Assembly: GCA_963661945.1 (NCBI GenBank)
Contig: CAVLDP010000009.1
Location: 1-64,000, forward strand
From: CAVLDP01 sp963661945
Lineage (GTDB): Bacteria; Bacillota; Clostridia; Lachnospirales; Lachnospiraceae
Length of the DNA stretch: 64,000 bases
Direction: 5' to 3'
Positions 1 through 8,204 of this stretch are shown here, one piece after another. The notes under the pieces are model-generated. The model was not told where the DNA came from and made no database searches. It saw only the letters and a list, made by a program, of their open reading frames with translations. Position numbers and translations under genes: made by a program. Numbering within the stretch: position 1 is the stretch's first letter; each line of letters starts with the position of its first letter.

Positions 1-3
1 TAT

Positions 4-77
4 CGCGGGATGGAGCAGTCTGGAAGCTCGCCGGGCTCATAACCCGGAGGTCATAGGTTCAAATCCTATTCCCGCAA
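4..77 (+). tRNA. Initiator tRNA-Met (anticodon CAT)
   Basis: A full cloverleaf can be drawn. The acceptor stem pairs CGCGGGA with TCCCGCA and leaves a C1:A72 mismatch, and the anticodon stem carries three consecutive G:C pairs around the CAT anticodon. Both are hallmarks of the formylated initiator tRNA rather than the elongator. The T arm contains GGTTCAAATCC. The 3' CCA is not encoded; A77 is the discriminator base. tRNA-Phe follows after six bases, so the two are probably co-transcribed. Confidence 0.95.
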
Positions 78-83
78 TTTTGT

Positions 84-156
<73 letters not shown>

Positions 157-162
157 CTTTCT

Positions 163-195
163 AAAGAAATCAGCTTAGGCTGGTTTCTTTTTTTA
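163..195 (+). terminator. Intrinsic terminator of the tRNA operon
   Basis: A 12-bp stem (AAAGAAATCAGC with GCTGGTTTCTTT, one G-T pair) closes a four-base loop and runs straight into a T tract. It sits seven bases past the end of tRNA-Phe. Confidence 0.85.
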
Positions 196-249
196 TAATA
201 TTTCATCCAATCATTAAGATGGACTAGATATGTGTTAGGAGTGGGGAAT

Positions 250-1185
250 ATGAAGATAGTATTTTTGGATCGAAAGACAATAGGTGAGGATATCGATCTT
301 AGCAGATTCGAGGACTTTGGGCAGGTAGTGATGTATGATTTCTCGACTATCGAGGAAGTTCCGGATAGGGTAAGGGATGCAGATATCATTGTTGTAAACA
401 AGGTGCCGATGAATGAGACAACCTTATCCACGGCGGAGAATTTGAAGCTTATCTGTGTTACCGCGACAGGAACCAACAATTTGGACAAGGATTATCTTGC
501 TGCTCGAAGGATTTCCTGGAGAAATGTAGCTGGTTACTCGACCGAATCTGTCGTTCAGCATACATTTGCCATGCTATTTTACTTATTTGAGAATCTGTCC
601 TATTACGATTCCTATGTGAAGAGAGAAGAATATGTGAATGACCGTATGTTTACTCATTTCGAGAGAACCTTCGGTGAGCTTTCTGGTAAGACCTGGGGAA
701 TTATTGGGCTTGGCGCAATAGGCCGAAGAGTTGCAGAAGTTGCTGCTATGTTTGGATGTAAGGTTATCTACTATTCGACTTCTGGTAGAAATCATGACAA
801 TACTTATGAAGAGACGACACTTTCGGATTTGCTTGGTAGAGCAGATATCGTATCGATTCATGCGCCACTTGATGAGAATACGCTCCATCTAATTGATGCT
901 ACAGCGCTTAGAATGATGAAGAAATCAGCCATTCTAATAAATGTAGGTCGTGGCCCGATTATTGTGGAGAAGGACCTTGCAGATGCACTGGATCAGGGCA
1001 TAATTCGTGCGGCTGGTCTTGATGTTCTTGATGTGGAGCCGATGAGTCCGGACAATCCACTTCTTCATATTAAGGATTCGACCAAGCTTCTTATTACTCC
1101 GCATATCGCCTGGGCTTCTGTGGAAGCAAGAAAGAGACTTATGGATATCATTTACGGTCAAATCTGTGAATTCCTTGATGTCTAG
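250..1185 (+). CDS. D-2-hydroxyacid dehydrogenase (NAD-dependent)
   Basis: A 311-residue cytoplasmic oxidoreductase that should interconvert a D-2-hydroxyacid and its 2-keto acid. The Rossmann dinucleotide motif GIIGLGAIGRR lies near residues 145-155. The family signature NVGRGPIIVEKDLADAL near residue 230 includes the substrate-binding Arg, and the catalytic His is in LLITPHIAW near the C terminus. An upstream in-frame GTG at 232 exists, but AGGAG at 237-241 sits eight bases before ATG 250, so I chose 250. It resembles glycerate/hydroxypyruvate reductases more than D-lactate dehydrogenases, but the substrate cannot be fixed from sequence. It stands alone between the tRNA terminator and the pgi promoter. 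Confidence 0.85.
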   Translation: MKIVFLDRKTIGEDIDLSRFEDFGQVVMYDFSTIEEVPDRVRDADIIVVNKVPMNETTLSTAENLKLICVTATGTNNLDKDYLAARRISWRNVAGYSTESVVQHTFAMLFYLFENLSYYDSYVKREEYVNDRMFTHFERTFGELSGKTWGIIGLGAIGRRVAEVAAMFGCKVIYYSTSGRNHDNTYEETTLSDLLGRADIVSIHAPLDENTLHLIDATALRMMKKSAILINVGRGPIIVEKDLADALDQGIIRAAGLDVLDVEPMSPDNPLLHIKDSTKLLITPHIAWASVEARKRLMDIIYGQICEFLDV

Positions 1186-1227
1186 AAAGTTACTTAGACG
1201 TTAGTTCTGTCATCTTACTATCCCCAC

Positions 1228-1256
1228 TTGAATTTGAAGGGATGAGTATGTATAAT
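1228..1256 (+). promoter_or_regulatory. Sigma-A promoter of pgi
   Basis: TTGAAT at 1228-1233 and a consensus TATAAT at 1251-1256 are separated by 17 bp. The start of pgi is about 40 bases downstream, which gives a normal 5' untranslated region. Confidence 0.75.
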
Positions 1257-1296
1257 TTTTAACGAACTATGGTATGAAAAGAATGGAGGAAGAAGC

Positions 1297-2877
1297 ATGG
1301 TAGCTTGGAAGAATTTAGATACCTTGGATTCCTATAAGGAATTACAGAATTTGCCTAAGATTAACCTGGTAGAGTCTATGTCAGGTGAGGAAGGCGCTAA
1401 TCGAGCTAAGAATTACTCAGCTAATATGGCTTGTGGTCTTACTTATAATTATGCTGCTAAGGCAGTGGATGATCAGGTGCTTGAGGCCCTGAAGAAGCTT
1501 GCTAAGGAAGCAGAACTTACTGAGAAATATGCAGAGCTTTATAATGGCGCAGTTATCAATACTGGAGAGAATCGTCTGGTTCTGCATCAGTTGACTCGTG
1601 GCCAGCTTGGTGACACTGTGACTGCTGATGGTGTAGATAAGAGAGAATTCTACGTAGCACAGCAGAAGAGAATTGCTGAATTTGCAAATCAGGTACATTC
1701 AGGTGCAATTACCAATGCTGCAGGTGAGAAATTTACTACTGTTGTACAGATTGGTATTGGCGGATCAGACCTTGGTCCTCGTGCTATGTACCTTGCACTT
1801 GAGAACTGGGCAAAGAAGAATGATTGCTTCAAGATGGAGGCAAAGTTCATCTCTAATGTTGATCCAGATGATGCAGCCGCAGTTCTTGCATCAGTAGATG
1901 TGGCTCATTCTATCTTTATTCTCGTGTCCAAGTCTGGTACGACTCTTGAGACTTTGACAAATGAATCATTTGTGAAGGATGCGCTAGCTAAGGCCGGTCT
2001 TGATGCATCAAAGCATATGATTGCTGTTACATCAGAGACTTCTCCGCTTGCTCATTCATCTGATTATCTTGCTGCATTCTTTATGGATGATTATATCGGT
2101 GGACGTTATTCTTCTACATCAGCAGTTGGCGGTGCTGTACTGTCACTTGCTTTTGGACCAGAGATATTTGCCCGCTTCTTAGATGGCGCAGCAGAGGAAG
2201 ATGCTACTGCGAAGAATGAGAATCTTCTGGAGAATCCAGCGATGCTTGATGCCTTAATTGGCGTTTATGAGAGAAATGTACTTGGATATCCAAGCACAGC
2301 AGTTCTTCCATATTCTCAGGCTCTTAGCAGATTCCCAGCACATCTTCAGCAGCTTGATATGGAGTCAAATGGTAAGTCTGTTAATCGTTTTGGTGAGAAG
2401 GTAGACTACGTGACAGGACCTGTAATCTTTGGCGAGCCTGGTACGAATGGCCAGCATAGTTTCTACCAGCTTCTTCATCAGGGAACAGACATTATTCCAC
2501 TTCAGTTTATTGGCTTTAAGAACAGCCAGATTGGTACAGATGTGGATATCCAGGGCAGCACAAGCCAGCAGAAGCTCTGCGCGAATGTAGCAGCTCAGAT
2601 TGTTGCATTTGCATGCGGCAAGAAGGATGAGAATTCTAATAAGAATTTCGAAGGTGGACGCCCTTCTTCTATTATTATCGGTGACCAGCTTACACCAGAG
2701 GCACTTGGCGCTCTTCTTGCTCATTTTGAGAACAAGGTAATGTTCCAGGGCTTTGTATGGAATGTGAATTCCTTCGATCAGGAAGGTGTACAGCTTGGTA
2801 AGGTCTTAGCCAAGAAGGTTCTTGCTCATGAGACAGATGGTGCACTTGCTGTATATAGCGACCTGCTTAACATCTAA
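1297..2877 (+). CDS. pgi: Glucose-6-phosphate isomerase
   Basis: Interconverts glucose 6-phosphate and fructose 6-phosphate in glycolysis and gluconeogenesis. At 526 residues it is full length. Visible family motifs are the sugar-phosphate binding segments GIGGSDLGPRAMYL and SKSGTTLETLTNE, PGI signature 1 (IGGRYSSTSAVGG) and PGI signature 2 near the C terminus (NVNSFDQEGVQLGK, with the Lys that contacts substrate). GGAGG lies eight bases before the ATG. It has its own promoter and ends at a strong bidirectional terminator, so it is monocistronic. It links glucokinase and the GlgCD glycogen branch elsewhere in this window to the lower pathway. Confidence 0.97.
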   Translation: MVAWKNLDTLDSYKELQNLPKINLVESMSGEEGANRAKNYSANMACGLTYNYAAKAVDDQVLEALKKLAKEAELTEKYAELYNGAVINTGENRLVLHQLTRGQLGDTVTADGVDKREFYVAQQKRIAEFANQVHSGAITNAAGEKFTTVVQIGIGGSDLGPRAMYLALENWAKKNDCFKMEAKFISNVDPDDAAAVLASVDVAHSIFILVSKSGTTLETLTNESFVKDALAKAGLDASKHMIAVTSETSPLAHSSDYLAAFFMDDYIGGRYSSTSAVGGAVLSLAFGPEIFARFLDGAAEEDATAKNENLLENPAMLDALIGVYERNVLGYPSTAVLPYSQALSRFPAHLQQLDMESNGKSVNRFGEKVDYVTGPVIFGEPGTNGQHSFYQLLHQGTDIIPLQFIGFKNSQIGTDVDIQGSTSQQKLCANVAAQIVAFACGKKDENSNKNFEGGRPSSIIIGDQLTPEALGALLAHFENKVMFQGFVWNVNSFDQEGVQLGKVLAKKVLAHETDGALAVYSDLLNI

Positions 2878-2889
2878 TTCGATTCTGAA

Positions 2890-2977
2890 ATAAAAATAAA
2901 ACTCCAGCTTCCGTGTGAGTTAACCACTAGTGAATCTTGTGGTTAATCTTCGCGTGGAAGCTGGAGTTTTTTATTTT
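2890..2977. terminator. Large bidirectional terminator between pgi and the phospholipase-like gene
   Basis: An outer 15-bp perfect stem (AAAACTCCAGCTTCC at 2898-2912 with its complement at 2956-2970) encloses a second hairpin (GTTAACCAC 2919-2927 with GTGGTTAA 2939-2946). A-rich and T-rich flanks make it work in both directions, serving the converging genes. Confidence 0.85.
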
Positions 2978-3051
2978 GTCTGGTTGCTTCGCCTTATCTA
3001 TCTGTCAGGCTGCTTCGCCTTATTTATTCTGTCTGGCTGCTTCGCTTTCTC
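2975..3051. repeat. Three tandem 26-bp imperfect repeats at the 3' end of the phospholipase-like gene
   Basis: Copies at 2975-3000, 3001-3026 and 3027-3051 share the core CTGNCTGCTTCGCCTTAT with a few substitutions. Read on the minus strand, the 3027-3051 copy encodes the last residues of the phospholipase-like protein, and the other two lie beyond its stop codon, so the end of the gene appears to have been tandemly copied. Confidence 0.7.
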
Positions 3052-4030
3052 TGGTTTGCTTAGAAGAGAGTCCGGAGCTGTAGGATTTGTCTCCTAAGTC
3101 CGTAAGCAGGGCATTTAGGAGGTTGGCGTGGTCATCCCTCCTATCATGTGGCTTGTCGGAAAAGGCGGCCATATACATGGCAATACGCTCGCCTAGAGCC
3201 TCAGAGGCCTGGTCCATAAGGTCGTAGACGGAATCCTTGGAAGTGATGGTCTCGTCCCAAGGGTTCTTCCAGGTCTTATGCTTGGTGTTGCATGGATCAG
3301 GATAGGTCACACGCTTGGCATTTGGAATCATGGAAGATACGATGGCCCAGCCCGCAAAGCGGTCCTCGATAGACCGAACCAGAATCTTCTTAAGACCCGT
3401 AGGATCGTGGAGAAGCCATTGAACAATCGGTGCTGTATGGAAGGCGAAGGCCAGGTGCCGTTTCTTGATCTCATGACTTGGATAGGTTCTCTTTATGGCA
3501 CGGTAGAGCAGGCGGCCAATGACAGCGCGCTCGTGAGGCGGCAGGGTGACTGTTCGCCAGCCCTTTACTGCGGATGGCTTCTCATTTGCAAGATGTCGAC
3601 AGACATCATTGTCGATATCGGTCTCTAAGAATACATGTACACCAAAATCGTAGCTGCCCTTCTTATTCTTATGCTTGAAATGGCAAGTTCGATAGTTGAT
3701 ATAAGGATGAACAGCGGTATCTAAGCTATAGTGGCCCATGAAGCCACAGATATAGGCGTCGCAGATCGCTCTGTCATAGGAGTGGCGGAAGTGGTCTCTC
3801 TCCTTCATCAGGGATGCGAAGAAGGCTTTCACATTCTCCTCATGCATGATGTCGCCGATATTTCTGTCGTAGGCAACCCAGGCCTGTGGACAGAAATAGA
3901 AGAAATCTGGTCCCTGTAAGCCGAGATTGTAACTCTTCGGATAGGTCTCGATTGGTTTGATGGTAACGGTTGGATCGAGATCCGAGAGAGCCTTCTGGCC
4001 AAATAAATAATGTGCTTTGAATCCTGGCAT
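3020..4030 (-). CDS. Zinc-dependent phospholipase C family protein
   Basis: A 336-residue protein whose N-terminal two thirds match the zinc-dependent phospholipase C fold (Zn_dep_PLPC). It begins MPGFKAHYLFGQKAL, followed by GPDFFYF and the histidine-rich helix FMGHYSLDTAVHPYI, then HKNKKGSYDFGVHVFLETDID. These supply the His and Asp ligands of the metal site. There is no signal peptide, so unlike secreted clostridial alpha-toxins it is expected to act inside the cell; the substrate is unknown. GGGGGA precedes the ATG by eight bases. The gene starts three bases after the stop of the small tail-anchored gene upstream, so the two form an operon. The C terminus (SEAARQNK) lies in a tandem repeat. 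Confidence 0.75.
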   Translation of the reverse strand: MPGFKAHYLFGQKALSDLDPTVTIKPIETYPKSYNLGLQGPDFFYFCPQAWVAYDRNIGDIMHEENVKAFFASLMKERDHFRHSYDRAICDAYICGFMGHYSLDTAVHPYINYRTCHFKHKNKKGSYDFGVHVFLETDIDNDVCRHLANEKPSAVKGWRTVTLPPHERAVIGRLLYRAIKRTYPSHEIKKRHLAFAFHTAPIVQWLLHDPTGLKKILVRSIEDRFAGWAIVSSMIPNAKRVTYPDPCNTKHKTWKNPWDETITSKDSVYDLMDQASEALGERIAMYMAAFSDKPHDRRDDHANLLNALLTDLGDKSYSSGLSSKQTRESEAARQNK

Positions 4031-4033
4031 AAT

Positions 4034-4420
4034 TTAATCCCCCATTATTAAACTATAGATTGCAACAAGAATGATAATAATCAGACACTCAATCCATAGA
4101 GCGCGACGCTTTTTGTAGAAGAGCCTGGTCGCCTGATCCAGCTCTGATTCGAATATATCGGATTCTTCCTTGGGTATAAGGATAGAATCGAAATTTGCCC
4201 CCTTTATGAGGCTTATAGCCATATCCTGGTCTGCAGCCGTCACGTAGATGGTGCGATCTGTCTCAATCGAATCGTCTGGGTAGACCATCTGACCAGACGA
4301 TGCCATCTCCTGAAACTCAATCTGATTCGACTGAAGCAAGTCGGAAGCCTTACGGTGCTCCTCTTCGGAAAGCGGTCTTGTCAGCTGTCTTAGATATGAA
4401 TAGTCTTGTGTCTTGTCCAT
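4034..4420 (-). CDS. Small tail-anchored protein, DUF2007-like
   Basis: A 128-residue protein. The N-terminal 90 residues resemble the DUF2007 putative signal-transducing fold: an early helix predicted to be LSEEEHRKASDLLQS, then beta strands including RTIYVTAADQDMAISLI. After a basic patch (KKRRALW), one hydrophobic segment, IECLIIIILVAIYSLIM, ends the protein, so it looks tail-anchored with the domain in the cytoplasm. I start at ATG 4420, five bases after AGGTGG; an in-frame GTG at 4429 overlaps that Shine-Dalgarno sequence. It is the first gene of a two-gene operon with the phospholipase-like protein, three bases apart. Function unknown. Confidence 0.6.
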   Translation of the reverse strand: MDKTQDYSYLRQLTRPLSEEEHRKASDLLQSNQIEFQEMASSGQMVYPDDSIETDRTIYVTAADQDMAISLIKGANFDSILIPKEESDIFESELDQATRLFYKKRRALWIECLIIIILVAIYSLIMGD

Positions 4421-4432
4421 ATAACCCACCTA

Positions 4433-4477
4433 ATAAAAAATGATACTCTGTATTAACTATAACACAGAGTATCATTC
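4433..4477 (-). terminator. Terminator of the opp operon
   Basis: A perfect 12-bp stem (AATGATACTCTG 4439-4450 with CAGAGTATCATT 4465-4476) is followed on the minus strand by a T run. It lies just beyond the oppF stop codon. Confidence 0.85.
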
Positions 4478-4501
4478 ATAGAAATTAAAGAAATATAAAA
4501 A

Positions 4502-5500
4502 TTAAGCTTCTGGCTTGTCATTGTAGAGATGACAACGGACAACGTGTCCATTTCCCATGTCACGAGCCTTAGGAGCCTCTGTCTTGCAGCAGTCCATGCA
4601 CTCGCTGCAACGAGTGTGGAACTTACATCCTGCAGGAGGATTGGCTGGTGATGGAATATCGCCCTCAAGTAAGATACGCTCCTTCTTGATGTCTGGATCC
4701 GGCATTGGAATCGCAGAGAAGAGAGCCTTCGTATATGGGTGATAAGGATGATCGAAGATATCCTCGGTAGATCCAGTCTCCACAAGTCCGCCCAAGTACA
4801 TAACACCAACCGTATCTGAGATGTGCTCTACAACAGACAGGTCATGTGAAATGAAGAGGTAAGTCAGATTACGCTCCTTCTGAAGGTCAGAAAGCAGGTT
4901 GATAATCTGCGCCTGAATGGATACGTCGAGGGCAGATACAGCCTCATCGCAGACTACGAATTCAGGATTCAGAGCCAGAGCCCTGGCAATACAGATACGC
5001 TGTCTCTGTCCACCGGAGAACTCGTGTGGATAACGGTTCTTGTAATATTCTGGAAGACCGCAGTCGCTCATAACCTTGGATACATATTCATCATATTCAG
5101 CATCTGGCACGATGTGGTGCTCGCGAACAGCCTCTCCGATAATCTCGCCAACAGGCATTCTAGGAGAGAGAGAAGAATAAGGATCCTGGAAGATAATCTG
5201 CATCTTGGTACGAAGGTCGCGAAGCTGCTTCTTATCGAGAGTGCTTATGTCTACCCCATTGAAGAGAACTTCTCCGTCTGTCTTCTCGATGAGTCGAAGA
5301 AGAGTACGGCCGGTGGTTGATTTACCACATCCGGACTCACCTACGAGTCCCATGGTAGTTCCGCGCTTGATGGAAAATGAAACATCATCTACAGCCTTGA
5401 CGGATCCGGTCTCACCGCCGAAGAAGCCACCCTTAATTGGGAAGTATTTCTTCAGATGAGATACGGTAAGGATATTATCGTTATTCATTTCATTACTCAT
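4502..5500 (-). CDS. oppF: Oligopeptide ABC transporter ATP-binding protein OppF
   Basis: One of the two ATPases that power oligopeptide uptake. It has a Walker A motif GLVGESGCGKST, the ABC signature FSGGQRQRI, Walker B FVVCDEAVSALD and the H-loop LFISHDLSV. The C-terminal oligopeptide/dipeptide region carries the Cys-rich segment CKFHTRCSECMDCC, which in related Dpp/Opp ATPases can bind an iron-sulfur cluster. AAGGAGG is eight bases before ATG 5500, which makes this the start (332 residues) rather than a codon eight positions earlier. The gene overlaps the end of oppD by eight bases, implying translational coupling. It is the last gene of oppABCDF. Confidence 0.95.
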   Translation of the reverse strand: MSNEMNNDNILTVSHLKKYFPIKGGFFGGETGSVKAVDDVSFSIKRGTTMGLVGESGCGKSTTGRTLLRLIEKTDGEVLFNGVDISTLDKKQLRDLRTKMQIIFQDPYSSLSPRMPVGEIIGEAVREHHIVPDAEYDEYVSKVMSDCGLPEYYKNRYPHEFSGGQRQRICIARALALNPEFVVCDEAVSALDVSIQAQIINLLSDLQKERNLTYLFISHDLSVVEHISDTVGVMYLGGLVETGSTEDIFDHPYHPYTKALFSAIPMPDPDIKKERILLEGDIPSPANPPAGCKFHTRCSECMDCCKTEAPKARDMGNGHVVRCHLYNDKPEA

Positions 5501-6653
5501 GGAGATTTCCTCCTTCCTTGGCACATCTGTGACAAGCTACCATATGTGTAGGTGATACATAGTATTCTGCTGGATAATCGCCATCGCAGCCTTCTACACA
5601 CATCTCACAACGGTTCTTGAAGTAGCAGTGGTTTGGCAGGTCTACAGGGTTAGGTACGGAACCTGGAATGCTGTAGAGCTTGTCGGTATGCTTGCCAACA
5701 ACAGGCTTGGAATTCATAAGACCGATTGTGTAAGGATGACGTGGATCCTTGAAGATCTCGCGTGCGGTTCCCTTCTCTACAACTCGGCCAGCGTACATTA
5801 CAACAACATAGTCAGCCATCTCTGCAACTACACCAAGATCATGGGTAATCAGCATGATGGAAGAATTGATCTGATCCTTCAACTCACGAAGAAGGTCCAG
5901 AATCTGAGCCTGGATAGTAACATCAAGTGCTGTGGTAGGCTCATCTGCAATGATAAGCTTAGGATCGCAGCCAAGAGCCATGGCAATCATGATACGCTGA
6001 CGCATACCACCAGAGAGCTCATGTGGGTACATGGAGTAGACGCCTTCCTTGTTGGCAATTCCAACCTTCTCAAGCATCTCCATTGTACGGGCCTTTACTT
6101 CTTCCTTGGACCAGGTTGGATTATGAAGTGCGATAATCTCATCAATCTGGTCGCCAATACGAAATACTGGGTTCAGGGAAGTCATAGGCTCCTGGAAGAT
6201 CATACCCATTTCTGCGCCACGCAGGCTCTGCATTACGGATGCAGGAGCATTTACTACATTGACGGTCTGGTTCTTACCCTTGAAACGAATCTCACCTTCT
6301 ACGGTCTGTCCCTGAGGACGCTGAACTAACTGCATCAGAGAGAGGGAGGTTACGGACTTGCCGCAACCAGACTCACCTACGATACCTACGGTCTTACCTT
6401 CAGGAACATCGAAGGATACACCATTTACTGACTTGACAACACCGATATCTGTGAAGAAAAAGGTGTGTACATTATCAAATTCTACGCAGTTCTCAGGATT
6501 CTTCATCTCTGTGACATATTCGGACTCAGGGATGTTCTTGCGATTTCTTTTCTTCTCAATCTCGCTTGTGATCTTGCGGTTCTCCTTGGAGATACGGCGA
6601 GATTCCTTGGCTGAGATATAATCATCATCTTTATTATTGTTGAAAATTCCCAT
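5493..6653 (-). CDS. oppD: Oligopeptide ABC transporter ATP-binding protein OppD
   Basis: Partner ATPase of OppF. The nucleotide-binding domain shows Walker A GIVGESGCGKSV, Q-loop IFQEPMTSLNP, signature LSGGMRQRI, Walker B LIIADEPTTALD and H-loop LITHDLGV. The C-terminal region has the Cys-rich segment CYFKNRCEMCVEGC. At 386 residues it is longer than usual: about 55 residues of highly charged sequence, rich in Lys, Arg, Glu and Ser, come before the first strand of the ATPase domain. TAGGAGAG precedes the ATG at normal distance, so the extension is probably translated. It starts ten bases after oppC. Confidence 0.95.
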   Translation of the reverse strand: MGIFNNNKDDDYISAKESRRISKENRKITSEIEKKRNRKNIPESEYVTEMKNPENCVEFDNVHTFFFTDIGVVKSVNGVSFDVPEGKTVGIVGESGCGKSVTSLSLMQLVQRPQGQTVEGEIRFKGKNQTVNVVNAPASVMQSLRGAEMGMIFQEPMTSLNPVFRIGDQIDEIIALHNPTWSKEEVKARTMEMLEKVGIANKEGVYSMYPHELSGGMRQRIMIAMALGCDPKLIIADEPTTALDVTIQAQILDLLRELKDQINSSIMLITHDLGVVAEMADYVVVMYAGRVVEKGTAREIFKDPRHPYTIGLMNSKPVVGKHTDKLYSIPGSVPNPVDLPNHCYFKNRCEMCVEGCDGDYPAEYYVSPTHMVACHRCAKEGGNLHE

Positions 6654-6662
6654 CTTTCTCTC

Positions 6663-8192
6663 CTATCTCTTCATCTTAGGGTCGAATGCATCACGCAGAC
6701 CATCACCGATAAAGTTAAATGCAAGTACAGTAAAGAGAATTAGAAGTCCGGCAGGAATCCATACGAATGGATAGTTGCTCATGACATAAGAATCATTTAC
6801 CGCATTGATAATTGAACCCCAGGTTGCTGCTGGGTATTTAACGCCAAGTCCGAGGAAGGACAGAGTTGCCTCTGTCAGGATGACGTCACCAATTCCCATA
6901 GATGCAAATACAATCAGCTGAGGAATAACATTTGGAATCAGGTGCTTGAAGATACGGCGCTTAACGCTGATGCCAGTAGCTTCTGCAGCAATCATGAATT
7001 CCTGCTCACGAAGGGAGAGAATCTGTCCACGTACAATACGGGCAATTCCAACCCAGCCGATTACAGACATAATAATACACAGTAGGTAAATACGAGCTGT
7101 AGATGATACCTGATAGTAATCCATTACAGAGCCTAGGATTAAGTATAGAGGCATGATTGGAATACAGTATACGATATCTACAATTCGCATAATCAGGTTG
7201 TCTACCCAACCACCGAAATATCCAGCAAGTCCACCGAAGATGACACCGAGAAGTGTCTCAATTATTACAACGACAAAACCGATTAAGAGGGAGATTCTAC
7301 CACCGTACATAAGTCGGGTAAGAAGGTCCATACCATTGGCATCGGTTCCGGAAGGATGGCTCAGGGAAGGCTTGGCATAAGTATCGATGACGCGAGCTTC
7401 CTTGTAGAGCTTGATGGTATACTCACCATTCTCACCATCAATCAGGAATTCTGTATCTTCTCCATCTATCGTATAGTTGAAGGAAGTCTTATTGGAAGAA
7501 ATGGCCTCGCTAACGGCATCCTTGAAATCAGGAGTCAAGTATACTTCCGATGATACAGCATTGATGTTCATGCTGGAGACATAGGCATATGGCTGGCCAT
7601 CTGCAGTAGAAACGGTGATGGAATCTTCGGAGCTTGTGTCCAGAAGATAATCAACTCCATTCACGGAAATGGTCTCGCTTGCATTCTCAATACCGCTTAG
7701 AACGGCACTGGCGAAATCATAGCCAAGTGTTACGTCCGAAGAATATGCGGTGAAGGATAATTTGCAGGCAATAGCTGCAGGTTGTCCAAGAACATTTACG
7801 AAGTAAGCATTGTCAGAAATCTTCTCGATAGACATAGCCTGTCCATCACGAGATTCAAATTCATAGTTTCCTGTGGAAGAAGCAATAATTATCTTGGACA
7901 GGGCATCGGATGGAAGAGTGGCACCATCCTTGGTGATTAGCTGAAAATCAGTGATCTCTGTCACACCAGCGTAATCCTTCTTCACAGTGTCTGTGGTATA
8001 GAAGACCTGGCTCTGTGAGTATGGAGTGAGCAGGCCACCAACAAATGCAAATAGGAACATTGCAATAATAATAACTAGTCCAGCGATAGCAAGACGATTC
8101 TGAAAGAAACGCTTTGCCACCATCATTCCAGGGGACAGGACACGGACGCGGTGTTCCTGACCGAGTGTTGAATTCTTTGATTCGTTCGCCAT
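6663..8192 (-). CDS. oppC: Oligopeptide ABC transporter permease OppC with large extracytoplasmic insertion
   Basis: Integral membrane subunit of the peptide importer. It has the usual N-terminal membrane helix (residues 34-55), a C-terminal five-helix permease block from about residue 296, and the EAA coupling loop EFMIAAEATGISVKRRIF that contacts the ATPases. At 509 residues it is some 200 longer than typical OppC. The extra sequence, residues about 58-280, lies between helices 1 and 2 and so faces outward. It contains an internal repeat (residues 150-194 and 213-261, both with SS-V-L---DF--AV). It is co-transcribed with oppB (12 bases upstream) and oppD. Confidence 0.93.
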   Translation of the reverse strand: MANESKNSTLGQEHRVRVLSPGMMVAKRFFQNRLAIAGLVIIIAMFLFAFVGGLLTPYSQSQVFYTTDTVKKDYAGVTEITDFQLITKDGATLPSDALSKIIIASSTGNYEFESRDGQAMSIEKISDNAYFVNVLGQPAAIACKLSFTAYSSDVTLGYDFASAVLSGIENASETISVNGVDYLLDTSSEDSITVSTADGQPYAYVSSMNINAVSSEVYLTPDFKDAVSEAISSNKTSFNYTIDGEDTEFLIDGENGEYTIKLYKEARVIDTYAKPSLSHPSGTDANGMDLLTRLMYGGRISLLIGFVVVIIETLLGVIFGGLAGYFGGWVDNLIMRIVDIVYCIPIMPLYLILGSVMDYYQVSSTARIYLLCIIMSVIGWVGIARIVRGQILSLREQEFMIAAEATGISVKRRIFKHLIPNVIPQLIVFASMGIGDVILTEATLSFLGLGVKYPAATWGSIINAVNDSYVMSNYPFVWIPAGLLILFTVLAFNFIGDGLRDAFDPKMKR

Positions 8193-8204
8193 GACTGCCT
8201 CCTT

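Noticed and set aside
232..249. Upstream GTG start for the hydroxyacid dehydrogenase
   Set aside because: The Shine-Dalgarno AGGAG lies inside this extension and is correctly spaced for ATG 250.
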